Positions 38,071 to 47,569 are shown, numbered from the stretch's first letter. The stretch: DNA of 64,000 bases from Neptunicoccus cionae (GCF_002860325.1 NZ_PKOJ01000011.1:1-64000), one strand, 5' to 3'. Numbers and translations are program-made. Notes: generated from the letters alone by a model not told the origin.

Positions 38071-38424
38071 ATGAACCGTGAGGAATTCAACACCTTCTGC
38101 GCCGCACTCCCCCAAACCACACATGTGGTTCAATGGGGCAATGCAGATGTCTGGAAAGTGGGCGGCAAGGTTTTTGCAATTTGCGGCTGGAACGACGGCA
38201 AGGATGCATTCACCTTCAAAGCCCGACCTATCGCTTTTGAAGTTCTTTCCGGTCAACCGGGAATCCGCCCGGCGCCTTATCTTGCGTCCCGCGGAATGAA
38301 GTGGCTGCAACAATACGACGAGCCCGGCCTGTCTGATGAAGAACTCAAGGCACATCTGCGCGACAGTTACGATATGGTCGTGGCAAAACTGACCAAGAAG
38401 ATGCGGGCCGAATTGGGATTATAG
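38071..38424 (+). CDS. MmcQ/YjbR family protein
   Basis: The 117-residue protein fits the MmcQ/YjbR family (CyaY-like fold). It has TTHVVQWGNADVWKVGGKVF in the middle, a typical PAPYLASRGMKWLQ stretch, and helical ends. The family is thought to bind DNA or nucleotides, but no activity is proven. Translation starts with ATG 38071. A short palindrome follows before the desaturase gene. Confidence 0.85.
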   Translation: MNREEFNTFCAALPQTTHVVQWGNADVWKVGGKVFAICGWNDGKDAFTFKARPIAFEVLSGQPGIRPAPYLASRGMKWLQQYDEPGLSDEELKAHLRDSYDMVVAKLTKKMRAELGL

Positions 38425-38443
38425 GCGGTTTGTCCCATGTTTG

Positions 38444-38467
38444 CCCTTAAGGCAGGTTGCTTAAGGG
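38444..38467. promoter_or_regulatory. inverted repeat upstream of the desaturase gene
   Basis: CCCTTAAG (38444-38451) and CTTAAGGG (38460-38467) are perfect arms with an 8-nt spacer. No T-run follows, so it is not a standard terminator. It lies about 63 nt before the desaturase start and may be an operator. Confidence 0.4.
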
Positions 38468-38529
38468 AACCCTGTAGCCTAAACCCGTGCGCAAAGACGA
38501 ATAAAGATCAGGCAAGGAACCCCTGCTTC

Positions 38530-39582
38530 ATGGACAACCCCCAACGGGCGGATGCAAACGACACTTCCGAAAAATCCGCACGCGACTGGGCCCTTAGCCT
38601 TGCGCAATACCGCAAACCAAACACAAGACGCGCTGTTTATGAACTTGCCGCCAGCCTGATTCCGTTTATCGGCCTCTGGGCGCTGGCATGGTGGATACTT
38701 CCTTACAGCGCGGTACTCGCCGTGCTGATCGCCATTCTCAACGGCGGGTTTCTGGTGCGGTTGTTTGCGATCCAGCACGATTGCGGCCACGGAGCCTTTG
38801 TGAAAAACGCGAAAGCCTCCAACTGGATCGGGCGCTGTCTGGGCGTGCTGACACTGACCCCCTATGCGGTTTGGCGCAAAAGCCATTCCCACCACCACAG
38901 CACATCGGGCAATCTGGACCACCGCGGCATGGGCGATGTCCACACGAAAACCGTTGCCGAATATGCAGAATTGAACCGTTGGCAGAAACTCGGCTACCGG
39001 CTCTACCGTTCTCCGTTTGTGTTGTTCGGCCTTGGCCCTGTCTATTTGTTTGTCTTGCAGAACCGCCTGCCTATCGGTCTGATGACGGCGGGGCGCATCT
39101 ACTGGATTTCCGCCATGGGCACCAATGCTGTGCTTGCGCTGCTGCTGGGTCTGATCGCCTATTTCGGCGGCATCTGGCCGTTGCTGCTCGTTTTCGCGCC
39201 GACTGTGATGACCGCCGCTGCCGCTGGTGTCTGGCTGTTCTATGTCCAGCACCAGTTCGAGGAAACCCATTGGGACAGGGACGATGCGTGGAACATTCAG
39301 GACGCCGCCTTCCACGGCAGTTCCTATTACAAACTGCCTGCCTTCCTGAACTGGCTGACTGCCTATATCGGCGTGCACCATGTGCATCACCTGAACTGTC
39401 GCATCCCGTTCTATCGCCTGCCCGAAGTGCTAAGCGACCACACCAGACTGGCCCATATCCAGATTATCACTCTGGCCGAAAGCTTTCACTGCGCCCGCTT
39501 GCACCTGTGGGATGAAGACCAGCGCCGCCTGTTGTCTTTTGCACACGCGAACAAGCTGATCGCAGCCCAGCGACCGGCCTGA
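38530..39582 (+). CDS. membrane fatty acid desaturase
   Basis: The 350-residue protein is a di-iron acyl-lipid desaturase. It has the three histidine boxes HDCGHGA (H-x3-H), HSHHHST (H-x-x-H-H) and HHVHH (H-x-x-H-H), with four or more membrane helices between. It resembles omega-6/delta-12 type DesA enzymes. I set the start at 38530, after AAGGAA about ten nt away; the longer frame from 38437 crosses the palindrome and is cysteine-rich. Membrane fluidity control is the likely role. Confidence 0.85.
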   Translation: MDNPQRADANDTSEKSARDWALSLAQYRKPNTRRAVYELAASLIPFIGLWALAWWILPYSAVLAVLIAILNGGFLVRLFAIQHDCGHGAFVKNAKASNWIGRCLGVLTLTPYAVWRKSHSHHHSTSGNLDHRGMGDVHTKTVAEYAELNRWQKLGYRLYRSPFVLFGLGPVYLFVLQNRLPIGLMTAGRIYWISAMGTNAVLALLLGLIAYFGGIWPLLLVFAPTVMTAAAAGVWLFYVQHQFEETHWDRDDAWNIQDAAFHGSSYYKLPAFLNWLTAYIGVHHVHHLNCRIPFYRLPEVLSDHTRLAHIQIITLAESFHCARLHLWDEDQRRLLSFAHANKLIAAQRPA

Positions 39583-39607
39583 GCGAAGATCAGCGAAGCC
39601 GCAGCCC

Positions 39608-40525
39608 CTATGCGGCCTGCGCTTGTGACAAGGCCGTTTCCAGCATCTGCACCGGTTGAAACGCCTCTGGCGGGCACTCGTGGCTGGAATGGCCGAAGGC
39701 GATCCGGCTTTTGACGTAATCAACTGTGATGAAAGCCTCGTCCATCCGCGCGATGGCCCTGCTGAATCTGTCACACAGGGCAGCCACCTGCGCCGGTGTG
39801 GAACTGGTGTTTTGCACCAGAAATGCGCCATCCCCGTGATAGGTGAACAAGAACCCTTCCTGCTCTACGGTTTTCGCCAGAACCTTGACCATCTGGCTCA
39901 GGTAGTATCGGAACCCTTCCGGACTAAGCCGCATATGCAGGCTTGGCAGGTTCTTGATCTTCAGTGCCAGAATATTCAGCCGCTCGGGATGGTTCTGCTT
40001 CAACTGGAACAGGAAATTTTCAAACGCATCCTTCGGGATAAGGCTGGTGCTCCCCGCACTGGCGCGCCCTGCCTGCTCGACCGCAGCCACCAGCGCCCGC
40101 TCCATTTCCGGCAAGCCGGCACTCGGATCATTGCGCAGGTTGCGCAAGCTCGCCAAACGGGTTTCCGCCGCGTGCAGGCGGGTTTCGACCTCAAAGAACT
40201 CGAACGGTTTCGTGATGTAATCAAGCGCCCCTGCCGCGAAGGCCCCCTGAATGTTCTTAACATCCCCCATTGCGGTCAGCTTTAGCACCGGGGCATTTTT
40301 ATATTCGGGAATTTCTCGCAGTTTCCGCAACAATTCCGTACCAGTCATCTCCGGCATCTGGATATCAAGAATGAAGCAGTCGAACGGAACAGTCGCCGCC
40401 TCCAAAAGCGCCAGCGCTTGTGCCCCCGACTCTGCCGTTTCGACGTTCTGATATCCTGCATGAAGGAGAAACGCCGCCAGAATTTCTATGATTTCGGGAT
40501 CATCGTCCACAACCAGTATTTTCAT
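39608..40525 (-). CDS. response regulator with a degenerate GGDEF-like domain
   Basis: The 305-residue protein has a receiver domain with Asp7-9 (VVDDDP), phosphoacceptor Asp54 in CFILDIQMPEMTG, and Lys106 in YITKPFEF. A helical linker leads to a C-terminal domain that resembles a nucleotidyl cyclase fold. Where GGDEF would stand it has YHGDGAFLV (about 228-236), so diguanylate cyclase activity is doubtful. No histidine kinase lies nearby. It may act by protein contact or bind a nucleotide. An AT-rich gap with a divergent promoter precedes it. Confidence 0.8.
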   Translation of the reverse strand: MKILVVDDDPEIIEILAAFLLHAGYQNVETAESGAQALALLEAATVPFDCFILDIQMPEMTGTELLRKLREIPEYKNAPVLKLTAMGDVKNIQGAFAAGALDYITKPFEFFEVETRLHAAETRLASLRNLRNDPSAGLPEMERALVAAVEQAGRASAGSTSLIPKDAFENFLFQLKQNHPERLNILALKIKNLPSLHMRLSPEGFRYYLSQMVKVLAKTVEQEGFLFTYHGDGAFLVQNTSSTPAQVAALCDRFSRAIARMDEAFITVDYVKSRIAFGHSSHECPPEAFQPVQMLETALSQAQAA

Positions 40526-40841
40526 CAGCCCACCTTGATGTAACCAAGCCGCGCAGCGGAACCCATACTCTCCGAAGCCGGCGAACCAAAAACAATTTAC
40601 TGAAAGACCCGTTACACTTTCTGGATAGCATCAAGCGAAAAATACACGCAGAGGTTAAAACAATCTGTCAATTTTCGCCCTTATTTGACACAATTTTGCC
40701 ACAGTTTTTAAACCAGCATTCCCGAATCTGCTCCGCAAAGCGGCAACATTTTACCGCCGCTGCAATTAAAACCCCCGTCAGGCTCGACCAGAGAGACAGT
40801 TTCACCTAGATAGAAAGCGCATCCAATCACAAGCCAGAGCC
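40526..40841. other. 316-nt divergent intergenic region
   Basis: This gap between the response regulator and ispH is AT-rich from about 40600 to 40720. It holds a candidate forward promoter at 40685-40713. I find no coding sequence, terminator or recognised RNA. Confidence 0.5.
40685..40713 (+). promoter_or_regulatory. candidate sigma-70 promoter for ispH
   Basis: A consensus -35 TTGACA (40685-40690) is followed after 17 nt by TTAAAC (40708-40713), a weak -10. The leader to the ispH start would be about 120 nt. Confidence 0.45.
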
Positions 40842-41795
40842 ATGACAAAACCACCCCTGAACCTCTATCTTGCCGCACCACGGGGCTTTTGCGCCGGTGT
40901 GGACCGCGCCATCAAGATCGTCGAAATGGCGATCGAGAAATGGGGCGCCCCTGTCTACGTGCGTCACGAAATCGTGCACAACAAATACGTGGTGGACGGG
41001 CTGCGCGAGAAAGGCGCGGTTTTTGTGGAAGAACTCTCCGAATGCCCAGACGACAGGCCTGTGATTTTTTCGGCTCACGGCGTCCCGAAATCCGTCCCCG
41101 CCGCCGCACAGGCCCGCGAGATGGTTTTTGTCGATGCCACCTGCCCGCTGGTCAGCAAGGTCCACATAGAGGCAGAACGCCACCACCAGAACGGCCTGCA
41201 AATGGTGATGATCGGCCATGACGGCCATCCCGAGACCATCGGCACCATGGGCCAGCTGCCCGAAGGCGAAGTGTTGCTGGTGGAAACCCCTGCGGATGTG
41301 GCGAAACTAGCGCCCCGTGATCCGGAACAACTTGCCTATATCACACAGACCACCCTGTCGGTGGACGATACGATTGAAATCGTAGATGCGCTCAAAGCCC
41401 GTTTTCCGGCCATCGTCGGCCCCCATAAGGAAGACATCTGCTACGCCACCACAAACAGACAGGAAGCGGTTAAGGCGGTCGCACCGAAAATCGACGCCCT
41501 GCTGGTGATTGGTGCGCCGAACTCGTCCAACTCCAAACGGCTGGTTGAAGTGGGCAAAACCGCCGGATGCAGCTATTCCCAACTGGTGCAACGGGCCGCC
41601 GATATAGACTGGCGCGCCCTTGACGGGATCACATCTGTGGGCATCACCGCAGGGGCATCTGCGCCGGAAGTCCTGATCAACGAGGTGATTGACGCCTTCA
41701 AGGACCGTTATGACGTAACCAGCGAAGTGGTGGAAACCGCCGTCGAAAACGTCAGCTTCAAAGTGCCCCGCGTGCTGCGCGACACAGCCGCTTGA
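40842..41795 (+). CDS. ispH: 4-hydroxy-3-methylbut-2-enyl diphosphate reductase
   Basis: IspH makes IPP and DMAPP in the last step of the MEP pathway using a [4Fe-4S] cluster. The 317-residue protein has the cluster cysteines Cys17 ([10 protein letters not shown]), Cys101 ([11 protein letters not shown]) and Cys200 ([10 protein letters not shown]). The active-site segment PNSSNSKRL is also intact. It overlaps the next gene, which encodes a small membrane protein. Confidence 0.95.
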   Translation: MTKPPLNLYLAAPRGFCAGVDRAIKIVEMAIEKWGAPVYVRHEIVHNKYVVDGLREKGAVFVEELSECPDDRPVIFSAHGVPKSVPAAAQAREMVFVDATCPLVSKVHIEAERHHQNGLQMVMIGHDGHPETIGTMGQLPEGEVLLVETPADVAKLAPRDPEQLAYITQTTLSVDDTIEIVDALKARFPAIVGPHKEDICYATTNRQEAVKAVAPKIDALLVIGAPNSSNSKRLVEVGKTAGCSYSQLVQRAADIDWRALDGITSVGITAGASAPEVLINEVIDAFKDRYDVTSEVVETAVENVSFKVPRVLRDTAA

Positions 41796-42238
41796 TGGTA
41801 CCGACACTGCCGCCACGCACCCCGCTGGCACTGGCAACCCTTGGAACCGCCCCCTTTGTCATCGGTGCAATCGGGGCCGCAACCGATACGGTTTTCACCC
41901 CTTTTCCCTACAGCAGTGTGCAATCTGTTATTCACTACGGGGTGGTGATCCTGTCTTTCCTGACCGGCATCCTCTGGGGGTTTGCGTCACATTCGCCGAA
42001 AGGCGAGTCCTCTTACGCCTACATCACTGGTGCGATCCCTGCGCTTTACGTCTTTTTCGCGGTTGCCGGAACTGATGCCGACAAGCTGGAAGCGCTGATG
42101 TTCGGCTTCCCTGCCCTGCTGGTGATCGACACATCCTTCCAGAAATCCGGACTAGCCCCGAAATGGTGGTTGACCCTTCGGATCCCCTCAACGCTGCTGA
42201 TTATTGCCTGCCTGTTTCTGACACGGATCAGCATCTGA
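41795..42238 (+). CDS. DUF3429 family membrane protein
   Basis: The 147-residue protein has about four or five hydrophobic segments, with LATLGTAPFVIGAIGAA near the start and VVILSFLTGILWGFA, the DUF3429 pattern. Function is unknown. The ATG at 41795 shares its A with the ispH stop codon (TGATG), so translation is probably coupled. Confidence 0.82.
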   Translation: MVPTLPPRTPLALATLGTAPFVIGAIGAATDTVFTPFPYSSVQSVIHYGVVILSFLTGILWGFASHSPKGESSYAYITGAIPALYVFFAVAGTDADKLEALMFGFPALLVIDTSFQKSGLAPKWWLTLRIPSTLLIIACLFLTRISI

Positions 42239-42316
42239 CGGTCCGGCACAATAGACAATGCAGATTGAACAGGGCGACCCAACCGTGACACACTGCCCCA
42301 AAGACGGAGAGTGCAA

Positions 42317-42904
42317 ATGGACCGCCAGACCATAGACATCTATGACGAGAAAGCCAGCGAATATGCCAGCCGCGTCACACGTGATACACCGTCCACCCAT
42401 CTACGTGCTTTTATGGATGCACTTCCGGAAGGCGGCAGGGTTCTGGATCTGGGCTGTGGACCGGGCAATGCGGCAGCAAACATGCGGGATGCAGGGTTTG
42501 AGGTAACAGCCCTTGATGCCAGCCCCAAAATGGTAGAGCTCGGCGCGGCCCGTTACGGGCTGAACATCACCCTTGGCACCTTTGATGATGTGACACAGGT
42601 TGCGGTGTATGACGGTATCTGGGCCAGTTTCTCGCTGTTGCACGCCGCGCGGCAGGATATTCCCCGACACCTGAAGGCCATACATACGGCACTGAAATCC
42701 GGCGGTATTTTCGTGATCGGCGTAAAAACCGGAACCGGCACCAGCAGGGATGCAATCGGGCGACAGTATACCTATTTTGAACCGGACGAACTGGACCGGC
42801 TTTTGCGCAATGCGGGCTTTCGCCCTGTTGCCTCTGACAGCGGCTCTGATACAGGGTTGTCCGGTGAAACTTCCCCGTGGATTATTGTGACTGCCCATGC
42901 CTGA
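42317..42904 (+). CDS. class I SAM-dependent methyltransferase
   Basis: The 195-residue protein has the SAM-binding motif [15 protein letters not shown] (about 42-56), the acidic loop [14 protein letters not shown], and a central [12 protein letters not shown]. The fold is UbiE/Tam-like. The acceptor is unknown. The ATG at 42317 has GGAG at seven nt; a GTG six nt earlier lies inside that site. It overlaps rnhA by eight nt. Confidence 0.85.
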   Translation: MDRQTIDIYDEKASEYASRVTRDTPSTHLRAFMDALPEGGRVLDLGCGPGNAAANMRDAGFEVTALDASPKMVELGAARYGLNITLGTFDDVTQVAVYDGIWASFSLLHAARQDIPRHLKAIHTALKSGGIFVIGVKTGTGTSRDAIGRQYTYFEPDELDRLLRNAGFRPVASDSGSDTGLSGETSPWIIVTAHA

Positions 42905-43373
42905 ACTCTTCGCTTACACAGACGGTGCCTGCTCCGGAAACCCCGGTCCCGGAGGCTGGGGCGCTATGCTGATCGCCCGCGACGGCGACACCATCCTGAA
43001 AACCCGCGAACTGAACGGCGGCGAGCCGGAAACCACCAATAACCGGATGGAACTTCTGGCCGCGATCAACGCGCTCGAAGCACTGGAAAAACCCAGCACC
43101 ATTACGCTCGTAACCGACAGCAATTACGTGAAAGACGGTATCACCAAGTGGATTTTCGGCTGGAAGAAAAACGGCTGGAAAACCGCCGCTAAAAAGCCGG
43201 TGAAGAACGAGGAATTGTGGAAGGCACTGGATGCCGCCACCAAGCGGCACAATATCACATGGAAATGGATTAAGGGACACGCTGGACACGCCGAAAACGA
43301 ACGGGCAGATGAACTGGCCCGTCAGGGGATGGAACCCTTCAAACCCGCCAAGAAACCAGCCAAATCAAAATGA
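42897..43373 (+). CDS. rnhA: ribonuclease HI
   Basis: RNase HI cuts RNA in RNA:DNA hybrids. The 158-residue protein has the full acidic site: Asp in [14 protein letters not shown], Glu in [10 protein letters not shown], Asp in LVTDSNYV, and the last Asp in [15 protein letters not shown] lysine-rich tail ends the protein. It starts inside the end of the methyltransferase gene, and its stop overlaps the next gene. Confidence 0.95.
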   Translation: MPELFAYTDGACSGNPGPGGWGAMLIARDGDTILKTRELNGGEPETTNNRMELLAAINALEALEKPSTITLVTDSNYVKDGITKWIFGWKKNGWKTAAKKPVKNEELWKALDAATKRHNITWKWIKGHAGHAENERADELARQGMEPFKPAKKPAKSK

Positions 43374-43993
43374 CTCCGCTCGAAGCCCTTGATTTCGCAG
43401 CTGTTTTTGTCTTTGCCCTGACGGGAGCATTAACCGCCAGCCGCGCGCAGCTTGATATCATCGGCTTTGCCTTTCTGGCGAGCCTCACAGCGGTGGGTGG
43501 CGGAACCATCCGCGACCTGCTTCTTTACCAGAACCCGATCTTCTGGATCGAAGCCCCCCGATACATCATGATCGCCTGCGCGGCGGCAGCGCTGGTCTTT
43601 GTTACAGCCCATCTGTTTGAAAGCCGCCTGCGGGTGATCCTCTGGCTCGACGCCCTTGCCCTGTCCGTAGCCGTCGCAGCCGGTGCGGGTGTGGCCCTTG
43701 CCACCGGCCAGTCCCCGATTATCGTGGCCTTGATGGGTGCGGTTACCGGCACTATGGGCGGCCTGATGCGCGATGTGGTGGCCAACGAAGTGCCGCTTGC
43801 CCTGAAGCAGGGGGAACTCTACGTAACCGCCGCCTTCGCCGGTGCAGTGGCCGCCCTGCTGACGGCAGGTGTGACAGATCATACGCTGGCCCCTCTGGCA
43901 GCCTGTACCGCTGTCACCCTAATCCTGCGCGCCGGCTCCATTGCCTTCGGCTGGCGCCTGCCCGTCTACAAAAGCCGACCGCCCAAACAATAA
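43370..43993 (+). CDS. TRIC-type cation channel (UPF0126) protein
   Basis: The 207-residue protein has seven hydrophobic segments and an internal duplication seen in prokaryotic TRIC channels. The two repeats carry the motif [10 protein letters not shown] and [17 protein letters not shown]. Such proteins form trimeric monovalent-cation channels. Its ATG overlaps the rnhA stop by four nt. Confidence 0.87.
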   Translation: MTPLEALDFAAVFVFALTGALTASRAQLDIIGFAFLASLTAVGGGTIRDLLLYQNPIFWIEAPRYIMIACAAAALVFVTAHLFESRLRVILWLDALALSVAVAAGAGVALATGQSPIIVALMGAVTGTMGGLMRDVVANEVPLALKQGELYVTAAFAGAVAALLTAGVTDHTLAPLAACTAVTLILRAGSIAFGWRLPVYKSRPPKQ

Positions 43994-44009
43994 GCCCTGC
44001 GCGCACCTT

Positions 44010-44040
44010 TTCAATGTTCCCGAAATACTCCTGCCGGAGG
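44010..44040 (+). repeat. dispersed intergenic element, copy 3
   Basis: TTCAATGTTCC followed by CGAAATACTC matches the copies at 8048 and 12912. A CTCC, TGCC, GGAG hairpin follows at once, as in copy 2. It lies 16 nt after the TRIC gene stop. Confidence 0.55.
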
Positions 44041-44139
44041 CAATTCGCCCATTGGGACTGCCCTGCCGCACCCCATTGCAATTCCGCGCCAGCACCGCCA
44101 TATAATGCCAATCTAAAAATAACGCTGACACGGGTGACA

Positions 44140-45099
44140 ATGCAAAACTACCTCGAGTTTGAAAAGCCTCTGGCCGAGATCGAAGGCAAAGCCGAAGAAC
44201 TGCGTGCCATGGCACGGCAGAACCCCGAAATGGATGTGGAAAAAGAGGCACAAGCGCTCGACAAGAAAGCGCAGGACCTGTTGGTGGATCTTTACCAGAA
44301 ACTGACTCCGTGGCGCAAATGTCAGGTGGCCCGTCACCCCGACCGGCCCCAGTGCAGCGACTATATCAACGCAATTTTCACCGAATATACACCGCTCGCC
44401 GGTGATCGTAACTTCGCTGACGATTATGCCGTGATGGGGGGGCTTGCCCGCCTCAACGACAAACCTGTGATGGTGATCGGCCATGAAAAGGGCAAGGACA
44501 CCAAATCCCGCATCCACCACAACTTCGGCATGGCCCGCCCCGAAGGCTATCGCAAGGCGATCCGCCTGATGGACATGGCAGACCGTTTCGGCCTGCCGGT
44601 GATTACACTGGTGGATACGCAGGGCGCCTACCCCGGCAAAGGGGCGGAAGAACGCGGCCAGTCCGAAGCCATTGCCCGATCCACCGAAAAATGTCTCTCT
44701 CTCGGGGTCCCGCTGATTTCGATCATTATCGGTGAAGGCGGTTCCGGCGGTGCGGTGGCCTTTGCCACGGCGGACAAGCTCGCCATGTTGGAACACTCGG
44801 TTTATTCCGTTATCTCCCCCGAAGGCTGCGCCTCCATCCTGTGGAAAGACGCAGGCAAGATGCGTGAAGCGGCAGAAGCACTGCGCCTGACCGCGCAGGA
44901 TCTGAAGAAACTTGGCGTAGCCGATGTTGTGATCCCCGAGCCCATCGGTGGTGCCCAGCGCAATACCGAAGACACAATCCAGAATGTGAAAGCAGCTTTG
45001 GACGAAATGCTCGGCCAGTTGGAAAAGAAAAAACCGGATACGTTGCGCAAGGGGCGCCGCAAGAAGTATCTCGATATGGGGTCTAAATCGCTGGTGTAA
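44140..45099 (+). CDS. accA: acetyl-CoA carboxylase carboxyltransferase subunit alpha
   Basis: AccA is one half of the enzyme that carboxylates acetyl-CoA for fatty acid synthesis. The 319-residue protein begins [19 protein letters not shown] and has [19 protein letters not shown] and [17 protein letters not shown], the oxyanion-hole segments of the crotonase fold. The start at 44140 fits the family; the upstream extension includes the dispersed repeat and is non-coding. It is separate from accD, as usual. Confidence 0.95.
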   Translation: MQNYLEFEKPLAEIEGKAEELRAMARQNPEMDVEKEAQALDKKAQDLLVDLYQKLTPWRKCQVARHPDRPQCSDYINAIFTEYTPLAGDRNFADDYAVMGGLARLNDKPVMVIGHEKGKDTKSRIHHNFGMARPEGYRKAIRLMDMADRFGLPVITLVDTQGAYPGKGAEERGQSEAIARSTEKCLSLGVPLISIIIGEGGSGGAVAFATADKLAMLEHSVYSVISPEGCASILWKDAGKMREAAEALRLTAQDLKKLGVADVVIPEPIGGAQRNTEDTIQNVKAALDEMLGQLEKKKPDTLRKGRRKKYLDMGSKSLV

Positions 45100-45121
45100 C
45101 CGCCGCGTTTTCATCCCGCAA

Positions 45122-45143
45122 CGGCGGGGGATTATCCCCGCCG
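45122..45143. terminator. hairpin between convergent accA and solenoid gene
   Basis: CGGCGGGG (45122-45129) and CCCCGCCG (45136-45143) form a perfect 8-bp stem around the reverse-strand stop codon. No T-run is present, so it is a weak candidate bidirectional terminator. Confidence 0.45.
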
Positions 45144-46682
45144 GATTACACCTGTTACGGCCGCCGCGCCCAGCGCAGTGATCACCCAACCGGTGATTTT
45201 GGCAACCCAGCGTATCCACCAACCGTGCCAGCCCCAAGGGCTGCGCGAGGTAGACGGCCCCCAAGCATCCTCCTGCCCGAGATTGACGATCGGCACCAGC
45301 AGGTCAGCGGCATAGGCATAGGGCTGGAAAGTCTCATAGTCCTGCCCCGCCTGCCCGCGCATCGCCCAGAACGCACCCGGATTATCGGGGTGTTCTTGTG
45401 TGGCAGATACCCAGCCCGCCGAAATCAGGATCGGCGCGGCGGCCGGGGTCATATCCCCTGCCTCCCATGTTTTCTGGAAATAGAACCCCAGCCCGACGAT
45501 CAGCAACACCGCCCAAAGCACCACCCGCGAGGGGCGATAGCCATAGGCCAGCAAAAACCACCCCAGCCCGTCCCGCACCGTCATCATCAACTGCATCCCG
45601 CCGGTCGCCGCGGCGCGGTTCGCTGCTCTTTGCAGACGCTCCTTTTCGATCAGCACTTTTTCAGCGTCTTCACGGTGGCCGATCCGCTCCAGCACCCGCG
45701 CCAGATGCTCATAGGGCTGGGCGCGGAAATCTATACCGTCAGGGCGTCGGGCCAGCCATTCCAAACGGGTTTTTACTGAAATATCCGTATGCTGGGCGAA
45801 ATCCTGATACTCGAACCCGTCCAGCCGGACCGCACCACCGCCCACGCCCCCCGGTTCGTCGTTGAGCCTTCGGGCTTGTGCGCCGGAAAAGTTGATGATC
45901 CCGCCGGAAATCTGGTTCTGCTTGAAATAGAGTACACCGCGAATTTCACAACGGGTCAGGGACAGCGCAATGGCATTGCTGCCCTCTGCCCCGTCGGCCA
46001 CCGATTTTCCGCCCTGCCCCGCCGCAGAAATCGCCACATTGCGGCAGTGGAAACCCTCTTCGATGTCCCCGTTGGACAGGATCACCGCGCCTTCGCAGTG
46101 CAACTCGGTTTCATCCGTATTGAACGGGTAATCCCCGAGATAGACAGACCCGCCCACGCGCATGGAATTGGCAAAAATCGCTGAACGGCCGCCACCGTCA
46201 ATCTGTGCTCCGCAGATTTGCAGGTCTCCGCTGATGCGCGCGCCCGGAAAGGCAATTTCTCCGGTACAGATAAAATCGTTACGCAGATAGACCGAGCCGT
46301 CGAACACCGCGTTATCCGCTGCGATCCCTGGGCACTGGCAGCCTGACAGAAAGACGCCACGCATCCGTGCATTCACAAACACCAGAGTTTTATCCATCAC
46401 GCATCGGGAAAGGCTAAGATCATTGGCGCAGTCCACACCCTGAAAATCCAGCGTTCCGGTGATCCGCGCCCCGCGAATGCGGATACCTTTCGCGTGGGGC
46501 ACCGCAGTGGGATCAAGCTCCAGCAGGATGAGCCGGATCAACCCTGCACGGATTTCAACCTCCCCTGCTTCGGGTTTCGGGCGTTCTCCGTCCCCTATTA
46601 TCACCCGTGCGCCGGTCTCGGCCTGTTCGACCAATCGTCGTTCTGCGGGAAGGAGGGGTTCAAATTCGCGTAAACTCTGCAT
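45132..46682 (-). CDS. beta-solenoid-like protein with C-terminal membrane helices
   Basis: I do not recognise a characterised family. The first 290 of 516 residues carry repeats of about 20 residues built around A-x-I-x-G-x-L (IRIRGARITGTLDFQG, GARISGDLQICGAQI), which resemble a pentapeptide-like or right-handed beta-solenoid. A helical, TPR-like stretch (YEHLARVLERIGHREDAEKV) follows. Then comes a membrane helix (VVLWAVLLIVGLGFYF) and a last hydrophobic segment (ITGWVITALGAAAVTGV). Similar proteins are often labelled membrane-associated oxidoreductase, but no redox motif is visible. No Shine-Dalgarno precedes the ATG. It diverges from the phosphoesterase gene with only 44 nt between. Confidence 0.75.
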   Translation of the reverse strand: MQSLREFEPLLPAERRLVEQAETGARVIIGDGERPKPEAGEVEIRAGLIRLILLELDPTAVPHAKGIRIRGARITGTLDFQGVDCANDLSLSRCVMDKTLVFVNARMRGVFLSGCQCPGIAADNAVFDGSVYLRNDFICTGEIAFPGARISGDLQICGAQIDGGGRSAIFANSMRVGGSVYLGDYPFNTDETELHCEGAVILSNGDIEEGFHCRNVAISAAGQGGKSVADGAEGSNAIALSLTRCEIRGVLYFKQNQISGGIINFSGAQARRLNDEPGGVGGGAVRLDGFEYQDFAQHTDISVKTRLEWLARRPDGIDFRAQPYEHLARVLERIGHREDAEKVLIEKERLQRAANRAAATGGMQLMMTVRDGLGWFLLAYGYRPSRVVLWAVLLIVGLGFYFQKTWEAGDMTPAAAPILISAGWVSATQEHPDNPGAFWAMRGQAGQDYETFQPYAYAADLLVPIVNLGQEDAWGPSTSRSPWGWHGWWIRWVAKITGWVITALGAAAVTGVIRRG

Positions 46683-46726
46683 ATGAAACAGCTAACACGC
46701 GCATTACTCTTAAGGAAACCCTGCCC

Positions 46727-47473
46727 ATGTCCGATCCTGTTCTTTATGCCATTGGTGACATTCACGGCGATCTGGACCAGATGTTGATGATCCACGACCG
46801 GATTGCCAAAGACATCGCCGCCAACGCTGTCGGCCCCCATCAAGTCATCCATATTGGCGATCTGGTAGACCGGCGCTTTAACAGCTGTCAGGTCATCGAT
46901 CATCTGATGCAAGGCCAGCAAGAGGGCAAACCGTGGATCGTGCTCAAAGGCAATCACGACCGGATGATGACGCTGTTTCTGGATCACATGGAACAGGATC
47001 CGATCCTGCGCAAGGATCTGACGTGGCTTCATCCCCGTCTTGGCGGGCTGACGACACTTGAAAGTTATGGCGTCAGCGGGTTTGATCACACACAGGAAAA
47101 GGAAATTCTGGCCGAGGCCCGCGCCAAAGTGCCAGAGGCCCATCGCGATTACCTGCGCGATCTGCCAGCCTTTCACGATACCCCACGCGCCTTTTTCGCC
47201 CATGCTGGGATCGAGCCGAACGCACCGCTGTCCGATCAGATCGAGGACCACCTGATCTGGATTCGCGCCCCTTTCCACGAACACACCCGCCCTTACGAAA
47301 AACTGGTGGTCCACGGCCATACACCTGTGGATGTTGTAACCCACTACGGCAACCGCCTGAACATTGACACAGGCGCCGCCTACGGGCGCAAGCTGTCGGC
47401 GGTTGTGCTGGATGACAGCGGTGTCTGGGAACTGACCGAGGACGGGCGGACCGAGGTCCATCGGGAGGGTTGA
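46727..47473 (+). CDS. calcineurin-like metallophosphoesterase (PrpA/serine-threonine phosphatase type)
   Basis: The 248-residue protein has the di-metal motifs in order: YAIGDIHGDLDQ, HIGDLVDRR, LKGNHDRMM and VVHGHTPVD. These fit PPP-type bacterial phosphatases such as PrpA or Ap4A hydrolases; the substrate cannot be chosen. The start at 46727 follows TTAAGGAAA; the longer frame overlaps the divergent gene. A nested pair of hairpins marks its end. Confidence 0.88.
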   Translation: MSDPVLYAIGDIHGDLDQMLMIHDRIAKDIAANAVGPHQVIHIGDLVDRRFNSCQVIDHLMQGQQEGKPWIVLKGNHDRMMTLFLDHMEQDPILRKDLTWLHPRLGGLTTLESYGVSGFDHTQEKEILAEARAKVPEAHRDYLRDLPAFHDTPRAFFAHAGIEPNAPLSDQIEDHLIWIRAPFHEHTRPYEKLVVHGHTPVDVVTHYGNRLNIDTGAAYGRKLSAVVLDDSGVWELTEDGRTEVHREG

Positions 47474-47497
47474 CTGACATACGGTCAGACCCTCCCG
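47462..47497 (+). terminator. hairpin at the end of the phosphoesterase gene
   Basis: CGGGAGGGT (47462-47470) and ACCCTCCCG (47489-47497) are perfect arms, with TGAC/GTCA pairing inside. The stop codon lies in the hairpin. There is no T-run, so it probably works with the stronger terminator that follows. Confidence 0.5.
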
Positions 47498-47510
47498 CAA
47501 CCGGAGACAG

Positions 47511-47548
47511 AAAACGCCCGCCAGACAGCAGGTCTGGCGGGCGTTTTT
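47511..47548. terminator. strong bidirectional terminator
   Basis: AAAACGCCCGCCAGAC (47511-47526) and GTCTGGCGGGCGTTTT (47532-47547) form a perfect 16-bp stem with a 5-nt loop. Runs of A and T flank both sides. It separates the forward phosphoesterase from the reverse catabolic operon. Confidence 0.92.
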
Positions 47549-47569
47549 CGTGAATAGCGTGTTGTCCTG

